Shown piece after piece: positions 52,510-60,846 of a stretch of 64,000 nucleotides of DNA. Under the pieces are notes generated by a model. That model made no database searches, was not told where the DNA came from, and saw only the letters and a list, made by a program, of their open reading frames with translations. The number at the start of each line of letters is the position of its first letter. Position 1 is the stretch's first letter. The DNA lies in the NCBI GenBank assembly GCA_030147525.1, contig JASBVF010000047.1:62001-126000 (forward strand). Reading direction: 5' to 3'. The DNA is from Bacteroidota bacterium (GTDB taxonomy: Bacteria > Bacteroidota > Bacteroidia > Chitinophagales > Saprospiraceae). The translations under genes were made by a program, and so were the position numbers.

Positions 52510-54156
52510 ATGAAGTACAGCAAACCTTTTCCCGGGATGGTAACATCCTTCCTGGCCATGTTCATTTTGTTTGCCTGTGGCAATAATGGGAAGAATTCCG
52601 TGACGGAAAAATCAACCCGGCCCAACATCATCTACATCATGGCGGATGATTTGACCACGCAGGCCATCAGCGCTTACGAAAACGGCATCTTCGACGACAT
52701 CGCTCCCACGCCCAACATGGACCGGCTTGCGAAGGAGGGGATGCTGTTTCAAAATGTGATGTGTACCAACGCCATCTGCGGCCCCAGCCGGGCGGCTATC
52801 CTGACGGGCAATTACAGCCATGTCAACGGGTATTTCAAAAATGAAAGAGGCGGCCAGTTTGACAACACCAACTGGACTTTCCCGCAGGAATTTCAAAAAA
52901 ACGGCTACCAGACCTCCCTGTTCGGAAAATGGCACCTCGGCACCGAGCCTGTGGGTTTTGACGAATACCGGTTCCATGCCGCCAACGTGCAGCAGGGAAA
53001 ATACTGGGACCCTGTTTACAACCACAACGGAAAAGAAGTGGAGGAAAAAGGCTACGCCACCAACCTCACCACCGATTTTGCGCTGGACTGGATGGCTAAA
53101 AACCGGGACGCCGCCAAGCCGTTTTTGATGCTGCTGCAATACAAAGCGCCTCACCGAGCCTGGGAACCCGACACCATGTATGCGAAACTTTGGGACGATA
53201 TTGAAATGCCCTATCCCGCCAATTTCAACGACGACTACAAAGGCCGTGAACTGACCGCAGGCGATACGGAAATGACGATGGATTATTTCAACCGGCAGGA
53301 CATGAAACTCGCTGTGCCGGATGGGCTGGAGGGAGACGAAAGGTTCAAATGGTTGTTTTATGGCATCAGGCCCGGCGAGCTGGTGCAGCCGGCGGGCATG
53401 AGCGACGAGGAGGGTAAAAAATGGCGGTACCAGATTTACATCAAAGATTACCTGGCCTGCGTGAAATCGGTGGACGACAATATTGGCCGGGTGATGGATT
53501 ACCTGGATAAAAACGGCCTGACGGACAACACCATGATCGTGCTGACTTCCGACCAGGGTTTTTACCTCGGCGAGCACGGCTTTTTTGACAAACGATTCAT
53601 TTACGAGGAGTCCCTGCGGATGCCGTTCATCGTCAGGTATCCGAAGGGTGTCAAGCCCGGCAGCATAAACTCGGACGTCATCGCCAACATCGACTTTGCC
53701 CCGACCTTCCTGGAAGTGGCCGGCATTCAGACCAGCCAAAAAACACAGGGCAGGAGTTTTGCTTCCATGCTGGACGGTAAAACGCCGGATGATTGGCGGC
53801 AGTCCATGTACTACCACTATTACGAATTCCCTTTCTGGCACCACGTGCAGCCCCACTACGGCATCCGCACGAAGGATTACACACTGGCGCATTTTTACTA
53901 CAATATTGACCAATGGGAGTTGTACGACCTGAAAAAAGACCCGGCGCAAATGCACAATGTCATAGATGACCCGGCCTATGCAGACGTGGTCGCAGATTTG
54001 AAAAAACAACTGAAAGATTTACAAAAACAGTACGGCGACGACCGCACGCTGGATGAATTCCGTGAAATCTCTGACCGGGATTTCGGGCGGATAACGACGA
54101 ACCATGATATGGTGAAAGATGCCGAGAAATTGTTGCAGGGGAAAGGAGGGAAATGA
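52510..54156 (+). CDS. Sulfatase, S1 family, lipoprotein
   Basis: 548 residues; lipobox ILFACG. NIIYIMADDLTTQAIS at the metal site, active-site Cys C90 in AICGPSRAAILTG, FGKWHLGTEPVGFDEY and VLTSDQGFYLGEHGFFDKR. The last motif and the MHNVIDDPAY tail are like those of the large heparin/GlcNAc-6-sulfatase-related branch of S1, but substrate cannot be fixed. Last gene of the sulfatase block. Confidence 0.92.
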   Translation: MKYSKPFPGMVTSFLAMFILFACGNNGKNSVTEKSTRPNIIYIMADDLTTQAISAYENGIFDDIAPTPNMDRLAKEGMLFQNVMCTNAICGPSRAAILTGNYSHVNGYFKNERGGQFDNTNWTFPQEFQKNGYQTSLFGKWHLGTEPVGFDEYRFHAANVQQGKYWDPVYNHNGKEVEEKGYATNLTTDFALDWMAKNRDAAKPFLMLLQYKAPHRAWEPDTMYAKLWDDIEMPYPANFNDDYKGRELTAGDTEMTMDYFNRQDMKLAVPDGLEGDERFKWLFYGIRPGELVQPAGMSDEEGKKWRYQIYIKDYLACVKSVDDNIGRVMDYLDKNGLTDNTMIVLTSDQGFYLGEHGFFDKRFIYEESLRMPFIVRYPKGVKPGSINSDVIANIDFAPTFLEVAGIQTSQKTQGRSFASMLDGKTPDDWRQSMYYHYYEFPFWHHVQPHYGIRTKDYTLAHFYYNIDQWELYDLKKDPAQMHNVIDDPAYADVVADLKKQLKDLQKQYGDDRTLDEFREISDRDFGRITTNHDMVKDAEKLLQGKGGK

Positions 54157-54539
54157 AAGGTTACACTCCTTTTGACTAACAAGGCATTTTAATAAAAAAT
54201 GGGATTCTTTGATGGTTGCAGGGATAAACTTTCAGGCTTTTCCTGCTTTGTCAAAAATTGCTGATTATAACGGATTGCGTGGCTTTTGTATGCAGATACG
54301 TAATCCGTTTCAAACAGAATTAAGGGGCCGGGAATGGGTGTTGATATATTTTTCAAGGACCTTCCCGGCTCCATCACTTCCGATTATTAAAACCAATTGT
54401 CAATGAGATGGGAGGTATGACTGCAACTTCGCCCTACTGTGATGGCCCCGAAATTGTCAATTTCGACAGTTTTTTGTTTACAGATATGATGAATCATTCG
54501 CTTCCAGCCTTGATAGCCGGTTGCTTTTCACAAACCCCG
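54157..54539. other. Gap between converging genes, with two hairpins
   Basis: No ORF with coding character. Hairpin one: 54269-54280 with 54298-54309 (one mismatch). Hairpin two: 54324-54334 with 54362-54372 (GC-rich, one mismatch). They may terminate the sulfatase operon; neither has a clean T-run. The gap marks the border between the two glycan blocks. Confidence 0.5.
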
Positions 54540-57437
54540 TCAATACTCCAAAATAAACTTCGACAGGTTTTGCCCCTGGTCTATGCCCAGTTTTTTTCTT
54601 AGCCGGTACCGGGCAATTTCGACGCCTCGGAGGGAGATGCCCATCAGGTTGGCGATTTCCTTGGTATTTAAATTAAGGCGCAAAAAAGCGCAAAGCTTTT
54701 GCTCATTGGGCGTAAGGTCCTGATACTCTTCTCTCAAACGATTTAGAAAATCGCCGTGGACCTGGTCAAAGTGAAATTCAAATTGTGTCCAGTCCTCTTG
54801 CAGGCGCAGTGTTGAATCAATTTCGTTTACTATTTTTTCTAATGCCTGCTTTGTTTCTGCGCTTTTTCCCTTGCGTCGTACTTCTTTCAGTTCTTCCTTG
54901 ATGGTTTCCATGAACTCGTTTTTCACCACCAGGTTCATGGTGGAGGCCGCCAGAAGGTTATTGATGTGCTGCAACTCCCTTTTCATATTGTCTTCTTCCA
55001 ATTGCCGCAGCTTTTGCTCTTTTTGGCCTTCTAACTCAATTAATTCCTGTTGTTTTTTGGCAAGTTCCTGCTGTTTTGCCTCTTCCACTTGCTGCGTTTT
55101 TCGTTTGTAATGGCGTTTCTGACGCCTGGAAACGAGCAGCAGGGCCAGAATTCCAAGGATCACGTATAAAAACATGGCCAGCATAGACCTGTGAAACGGG
55201 GGTTTCACTTCCAACAGAAGAGGCTGGCTGGTCACGATTTGCCCCAGGTAATTTTTGGTTTGTACGATGAATTCGTATTCGCCTTCCGTGAGGTTAGTGT
55301 ACTCTTTGGTGGGTGAGTTGGTCCATTCTCCATAGCCCTCATCGAAGCCTTTCAAATAATACCGGAATTGCTGGTTGTTGACTTCGTTGAACTGAAATGC
55401 CTCAATGTCAAACTGCAAAACTTTCGCTCTGTGAGAGACCACCAGTTTCCCTAATTTTTCAGGCTTCAACTCAAACGGTTTTTGAGCATACATAATGCTG
55501 TCTTCCGTAACACTGAAAACACGTTTGATAACAACAGGCTTCTCGAACGCCATGCGGTTTTCCAGTTCGGGTCTGTATTGGATGAAGCCTTTGTTGGCAT
55601 TGAAAAAAACGCCATCCCTGGTATTTACTGAAATATTCAGCAGGTCGTTATTGAAAGAATAGCGCAGTTGGAACAAAGAGGAAGGGACAAACGTGTAATT
55701 ACTGGGACTGATTTGCCTAAAAAAGCCCACTTGGTTTTCGGTATACACGTGAATGTTTTTTTGATTGTCCTGTGCAAGCAGATACACCTCTTGTTCGCCA
55801 ATGTCCCGTGAAAAAATTGCTGCCGGCTCAATTTTGTCGGTAATCGGGTCTACTTTGTAAACTCCTTTCCGGGTGGCCAGATACAATTCATTGTCAATGG
55901 CGCTCAAGATCAACTGGTCATCAACGGGGAAGCCATACTCATCTGATACTTTTTTTACAGTAGAATTGGTAAAATCCGCTGACAAAACCACCTGGTACAG
56001 ACCCTTGTAAAATTGCCCCACCCAAATCCTTCCTTTTTGGTCTTCCTCAAAAAAACGGCTTGATTCGCCGAAGCCGTCAATTTTCTGAACCGGCTTCAAG
56101 TTCAGATTTGCATTCAGCCTGAAAAGAAATAGCCCGGAATAGGTGCCGCCGATGATATATTCAGGGTTCGACCGTAACTGTTTTACCTGCCACAAACCAT
56201 GCGTCTCGGCAATTCGTTTTGCCACTCCTTTCTCCAGCATAAACAGCCCGGTGTGATGCCCTGCGTAAAGTTTTCCGGCAATCTTTTGCATACCATAGGC
56301 AGGCCCTTCAGTGCCGTTCAAAAACACGCTTTGGGTCGCATTTTGCGATAAAAAATAAATCCCGTTGGAGGTGGTATAGTAGGTGCCTTCCTCCCGGTCA
56401 AAAGCTTCATATCCGCTACCTTGAATTCCGACCTCCTGGTTGACAATCCGCATCGGGGAATTGATGTCGATGAGCGCAATTCCGTTTTGCATGCCGACCC
56501 ACAGATTTCCTGCATGGTCTTGAAAGGTACGCAGGCAGACATTGGACAATAAACCGTCGTTCGAAGTAATATTTTCTGTAAAACGGGTTTGCAAATCGTA
56601 CAGAAACAATCCTGCAGTTTGGGTGGAGATGGCAAGCCGGGTGTCAGAGAGTTGTAACACATGGTTTACGTACTTGCCCTGGAGGGCTTTCATCAGTCTG
56701 TCATGTTTTTGAGTAGCCCCAAAAGAGGTGGCCAGCTCAATTTTTCCGGAATTATAGAAAATAAGATACCCTTCATCCTGGGAGATAACTCCGGCAACGG
56801 TCTCCTTGCTGGTGGTCAGTGAAAAATTGACGGGTAGGAGCGCTTTACCCTGTATTTCAAAAAGTTTACCCTGACGGCTTTGGGTAAAAAGCTTTCCGCC
56901 GGCTTGAAAAGACCGGTAAAAACCATCTTCGCTTTCAATGACTGAAATGGACTGCCCATCGTATACGTAAATGCCTTGAAAAGTGCAGAAATACACATTA
57001 GAGTGATAGAGAAAAACATCCCAGACTTCGTCGAAATCCCTTGAAGATGCCGGGATTTTATCAACAAGCGAAACATAATTCCATTCTTCGTTAAAATAGC
57101 CGAATGCTCCCTGTGAACCAAAATACAATCGGTTGGTTTGGTCATCAAATGTCAGTGACCTGATTTTTTTGCCTGTTTTGGAGGCGTGCAACTCCCATTC
57201 GATCCCATTGTAGGAAAGCACGCCTAAGTTATTTGCCACAAACAGCGTCATGTTTCTGTTTTGGGCAAAATCAATATTCTGAATACCGGCCTTGTAGTCT
57301 GAAGGCGTGAAATTGAGGATGGGGTATTTTCCGGAAAATGCCAAAATTTGACGGCCCGGCAAAAAGGCAAACAGCAGACAAATGGCCCAGATTATTTTTC
57401 GGCCATAACGGTGGGTGTGAAAGTCTACTAAAAGCAT
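54540..57437 (-). CDS. Propeller / Y_Y_Y / LuxR-type membrane regulator
   Basis: 965 residues. Signal/anchor at the N-terminus, beta-propeller repeats (about 35-640), Y_Y_Y domain (about 650-735, YYLKGFDEGYGEWTNS), transmembrane helix (about 745-768), coiled coil of Glu/Gln/Lys (about 775-830) and a C-terminal LuxR/GerE HTH (LTPNEQKLCAFLRLNLNTKEIANLMG). There is no kinase or receiver, so a ligand signal would pass straight to DNA. Divergent from the glycosidase-barrel gene, its likely target. Confidence 0.85.
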   Translation of the reverse strand: MLLVDFHTHRYGRKIIWAICLLFAFLPGRQILAFSGKYPILNFTPSDYKAGIQNIDFAQNRNMTLFVANNLGVLSYNGIEWELHASKTGKKIRSLTFDDQTNRLYFGSQGAFGYFNEEWNYVSLVDKIPASSRDFDEVWDVFLYHSNVYFCTFQGIYVYDGQSISVIESEDGFYRSFQAGGKLFTQSRQGKLFEIQGKALLPVNFSLTTSKETVAGVISQDEGYLIFYNSGKIELATSFGATQKHDRLMKALQGKYVNHVLQLSDTRLAISTQTAGLFLYDLQTRFTENITSNDGLLSNVCLRTFQDHAGNLWVGMQNGIALIDINSPMRIVNQEVGIQGSGYEAFDREEGTYYTTSNGIYFLSQNATQSVFLNGTEGPAYGMQKIAGKLYAGHHTGLFMLEKGVAKRIAETHGLWQVKQLRSNPEYIIGGTYSGLFLFRLNANLNLKPVQKIDGFGESSRFFEEDQKGRIWVGQFYKGLYQVVLSADFTNSTVKKVSDEYGFPVDDQLILSAIDNELYLATRKGVYKVDPITDKIEPAAIFSRDIGEQEVYLLAQDNQKNIHVYTENQVGFFRQISPSNYTFVPSSLFQLRYSFNNDLLNISVNTRDGVFFNANKGFIQYRPELENRMAFEKPVVIKRVFSVTEDSIMYAQKPFELKPEKLGKLVVSHRAKVLQFDIEAFQFNEVNNQQFRYYLKGFDEGYGEWTNSPTKEYTNLTEGEYEFIVQTKNYLGQIVTSQPLLLEVKPPFHRSMLAMFLYVILGILALLLVSRRQKRHYKRKTQQVEEAKQQELAKKQQELIELEGQKEQKLRQLEEDNMKRELQHINNLLAASTMNLVVKNEFMETIKEELKEVRRKGKSAETKQALEKIVNEIDSTLRLQEDWTQFEFHFDQVHGDFLNRLREEYQDLTPNEQKLCAFLRLNLNTKEIANLMGISLRGVEIARYRLRKKLGIDQGQNLSKFILEY

Positions 57438-57553
57438 AGATTTATAATAATCAGTGATTTACGCTGGTAAATGTACGACTTTGAAGTAGTGATAAAAATG
57501 AATGATGAAATAATTGATGAGGTGTTTAATTTTTCCCTGAAGACCTGCAATCA

Positions 57554-57561
57554 TACATTTG
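57554..57561 (+). promoter_or_regulatory. Possible -7 promoter element of the beta-glucan block
   Basis: TACATTTG on the plus strand in the 222-base divergent region, 98 bases before the glycosidase-barrel gene. No clear -33 box. Confidence 0.35.
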
Positions 57562-57659
57562 CCTGAAAGCAAGCCCATCTTTTTTGGACAGCAGTTCAGG
57601 ATTCAGGTACATGAAACGGAAAGGTAAACCCTAATGGCAATTTTTTAAATTTCGAACTA

Positions 57660-60600
57660 ATGGTAAACATGAAAAACATCTGTCAAACGCTTGTCCTTTT
57701 TTTATTTGCCACTCCCGCCTTTTCTCAGGCTGACCAGGTGTCAATTGTCAATAATAACGACGGAACAAAGCTCGTCGTCAATGGCAACGATTTCATGATC
57801 AACGGCATGAACTGGGACTATTTTCCGATCGGTACCAATTTTACTTACAGCCTCTGGAGGCAGCCGGATGACATTATCAGAGCCGCACTGGACCCTGAAA
57901 TGTTATTGTTAAAAAACATGGGCGTCAATGCCGTGCGGATGTACACGGGGGTGCCTGCCAAATGGATCAAGTACATCTATGAAAAATACGGCATCTACAC
58001 AATGCTCAACCACTCTTTCGGCCGCTACGGTCTGACGCTGGGCGGAGCCTGGGTTGCCAACACCGAATACTCCGACCCCCGTGTCCGTGATTTACTCCTT
58101 GCCGAAGTGAAAACGATGACGGAAGAGTACAGAAACACGCCCGGCCTGTTGATGTATTTGCTTGGAAACGAAAACAACTACGGTCTTTTCTGGGCTGGAG
58201 CTGAAACAGAAGATTTTCCCGACAGCGATGCCGAAAGGGAATTTGTCGGAGAAAAACGTGGCCGGCCGATGTACAATTTGATGAATGAGGCGGCAGTGAA
58301 CATGAAAAAAATTGACTCTTCTCATCCTGTAGCCATCTGTAATGGAGATTTACTATTTATTGATATCATAGCTGATGAGTGTAAGGATGTTGACATTCTG
58401 GGCGTCAACATGTATCGTGGGGTGTCATTCGGAGATGCATTTGCCGTCGTTAAACAAAAGCTGGATAAACCCATCATGTTTACTGAGTTCGGGGCTGATG
58501 CATTCAATGCCCTCAACAACGAGGAAGACCAGCTTTCTCAGGCATACTACATGGTCGGCAACTGGAAGGAGATTTATGAAAATGCAGCGGGGCTTGGCAA
58601 AGTCGGGAATTCTATCGGCGGTTTTACTTTCCAGTTCAGCGACGGCTGGTGGAAATTTGGCCAAACTAAAAACCTGGATGTCCATGATAACAATGCATCG
58701 TGGAGCAACGGAGGATACCAGCGAGATTACAAGGAAGGTGAAAACAACATGAATGAAGAGTGGTTTGGCGTTTGTGCTAAAGGCCCGACCAATGAAAGGG
58801 GGCTTTACGAGCTGTATCCACGTGCCGCCTATTATGCCTTGCAGGAAGCCCACAAGTTAAATCCGTATAACAATGGCGTCACGGTTCAATCAATCGAGAA
58901 TTATTTTTCCAATATTCAATTGATGGATGCGGTACTCAAGGCCAGGGGAGATAAAGCCGCCCTGACTGGTGATCGGGTGAAAAAAGTTCGCATGAGTCAA
59001 TTAAGGGCTGATCTTTACACCTTCAGCACAGGTGGGGAGCGCATTTCAACACCCGAAGACCCGATTCCCGGCCGTGTAAGTTACCCTGACCAACTTGGCT
59101 TCGACCACATGCAATCTTTTTACATTGGCTTCGAAGCAAAACCCTCGGAAAGTTTTCGGGCAAATGTGTCTTTCAACATTCTGGGCAACGTAGCTGAAAA
59201 CCCCATCAATGAAATTTTTTATGAAAACCGGGGCCGGATCAGAACCGTTCAGTCATTTAATGTAGGTAACAATACCAACAGTGCCATCGTGCTTTCAGAT
59301 GCAGAGCGCTTGAAGGTATATCGTGCGGATTTTAGCTGGAACACCAAACAGTTCGATCTCACAGGTTTTTACCGTACCGGTCATTACCACTGGGGCTACG
59401 AAGGTGATTTCTTTGGTTTGTACCCGGAGGCTAATTATGGGCCTAACATCGATATTTACAACGGTAACGCACCGTTCGGTGTCGAGGTGGAGGGCAAAGA
59501 GTTTCTCAGTGGTTTTAAGGTTGCTTTCGGACCTGAACTTTGGTGGGGCGCTAACCCGGCAGTTTTGGTGAAATACGGCCGGAAACTCGGAAAATTCGAT
59601 GTGACCGGCATCTTTCACGAAGATTTGGACCGGCAGGCGCCTGCGGTCAGTTCTTTCGCTGTCCCTATTCCTCCAACCCGCAGGGCGACGCTGGCTTTTG
59701 AAAGAGATTTAGGAAAATTCGCCGTTCAATTCGGCGGTATCTGGTCCAACTCCAACAGGGTAGGGGAGACCTTTCAGGTTGTGGATAAAACACCAGAGGG
59801 CAATTACAATGTCTACGAGGCTGAAACCACCATGGACGACACCTGGGGTGGTAAAGTAAAATTGACTTACGCCTCCGGACCGATACAATGGTATGCCCAG
59901 GGCGGTGCGTATGGCGTGCTGGCCATGGGCGGCGCTGATTACACCAAAACGTTCACCGGCTGGCGATTGAAAGACAGCGGTAGCGGAAATCAGTACAACT
60001 TCCTGACCGGTTTCACCTTTGGAATGGGTAATCTTCAGATTGCCCCGAATTTCTTGTGGCAAAAACCCATCGAAGATCCGATTCCTGGCGATGTCACCGC
60101 TCCCGGAAGACCCCGCAATATTCTTGATGACCCGTTTGCCGTAAGAGCCAACAGGGAAACTGTTGCCGGTGAAATTCTTTTCACCTACGATCCAACACCC
60201 GGCACCTGGATGTACGAATGGGACAATGACGAGGCCGAAGACGCAGCCTTCGCAATTAGTGCAGGGTTTATCTATCGCCACCTCCCGACTACACAGGATG
60301 CAGCTATTGGTATTTTAGGCGATGGACGGACAATTTTTGCATTCCCCGGCGCTCCTCCTGCTCAGGATTTATGGGAAGCTTACGCCCGCATCGTTTCAAA
60401 AGTTGATCCGGAACTTGGATTCATCGCTAACCTCTTCGCTGGCACCGTACAGGCAAATGGCAGCGATGCCAGGCTGGTCAAGCGGTTTGGGGGCGATCTG
60501 CGGATGGTTTACAAAAAAGTCAAACTCACCTCCATGGTGAAAGTAAACGATTGGGGTCCTTACGACTATCACCGGGACTTCAACCTTACCTTCCCGCTCC

Positions 60601-60836
60601 AACTCATGGCGGATATTTCCACTAATCTTGGAAGACCAACATGGTATAATTTACCCGCTTCCAGGTTGGGAATTCGTTACACCTGGCGTTCGCTCAACCA
60701 ATACTCTCCCCGTTATTGTCCAACAACCACGCTTGACGCAAGGGGCAACCCGGTTTGTGATCCAACAGCTGTCGGGTACGACTATGGCCGTGAATGGGAG
60801 CTTCAGACTTACTTCCAAATCAATATTAGCAACTAA
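57660..60836 (+). CDS. Clan GH-A glycosidase fused to a predicted outer-membrane beta-barrel
   Basis: 1058 residues. Signal peptide ending AFSQ. Residues about 30-400 form a TIM barrel: FMINGMNWDYFPIG, LKNMGVNAVRMYTG, acid/base candidate E171 in LGNENNYG and nucleophile candidate E276 in FTEFGADAFN, the NE/TE pair of clan GH-A (GH2/GH5-like). From about residue 440 to the end the sequence is alternating amphipathic beta strands with aromatic girdles (SFYIGFEAKPSESFRANVSF, ...), ending in ELQTYFQINISN, like an outer-membrane barrel. A glycan-binding lipoprotein and GH16 follow. The second ATG (57669) is an alternative start. The GH family number is not certain. Confidence 0.8.
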   Translation: MVNMKNICQTLVLFLFATPAFSQADQVSIVNNNDGTKLVVNGNDFMINGMNWDYFPIGTNFTYSLWRQPDDIIRAALDPEMLLLKNMGVNAVRMYTGVPAKWIKYIYEKYGIYTMLNHSFGRYGLTLGGAWVANTEYSDPRVRDLLLAEVKTMTEEYRNTPGLLMYLLGNENNYGLFWAGAETEDFPDSDAEREFVGEKRGRPMYNLMNEAAVNMKKIDSSHPVAICNGDLLFIDIIADECKDVDILGVNMYRGVSFGDAFAVVKQKLDKPIMFTEFGADAFNALNNEEDQLSQAYYMVGNWKEIYENAAGLGKVGNSIGGFTFQFSDGWWKFGQTKNLDVHDNNASWSNGGYQRDYKEGENNMNEEWFGVCAKGPTNERGLYELYPRAAYYALQEAHKLNPYNNGVTVQSIENYFSNIQLMDAVLKARGDKAALTGDRVKKVRMSQLRADLYTFSTGGERISTPEDPIPGRVSYPDQLGFDHMQSFYIGFEAKPSESFRANVSFNILGNVAENPINEIFYENRGRIRTVQSFNVGNNTNSAIVLSDAERLKVYRADFSWNTKQFDLTGFYRTGHYHWGYEGDFFGLYPEANYGPNIDIYNGNAPFGVEVEGKEFLSGFKVAFGPELWWGANPAVLVKYGRKLGKFDVTGIFHEDLDRQAPAVSSFAVPIPPTRRATLAFERDLGKFAVQFGGIWSNSNRVGETFQVVDKTPEGNYNVYEAETTMDDTWGGKVKLTYASGPIQWYAQGGAYGVLAMGGADYTKTFTGWRLKDSGSGNQYNFLTGFTFGMGNLQIAPNFLWQKPIEDPIPGDVTAPGRPRNILDDPFAVRANRETVAGEILFTYDPTPGTWMYEWDNDEAEDAAFAISAGFIYRHLPTTQDAAIGILGDGRTIFAFPGAPPAQDLWEAYARIVSKVDPELGFIANLFAGTVQANGSDARLVKRFGGDLRMVYKKVKLTSMVKVNDWGPYDYHRDFNLTFPLQLMADISTNLGRPTWYNLPASRLGIRYTWRSLNQYSPRYCPTTTLDARGNPVCDPTAVGYDYGREWELQTYFQINISN

Positions 60837-60846
60837 CCAAAAAAGA

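Noticed and set aside
52612-54009. Long open frame antisense to the third sulfatase
   Set aside because: Same reasoning: low-complexity Val/His-rich product mirrored on a clear sulfatase.
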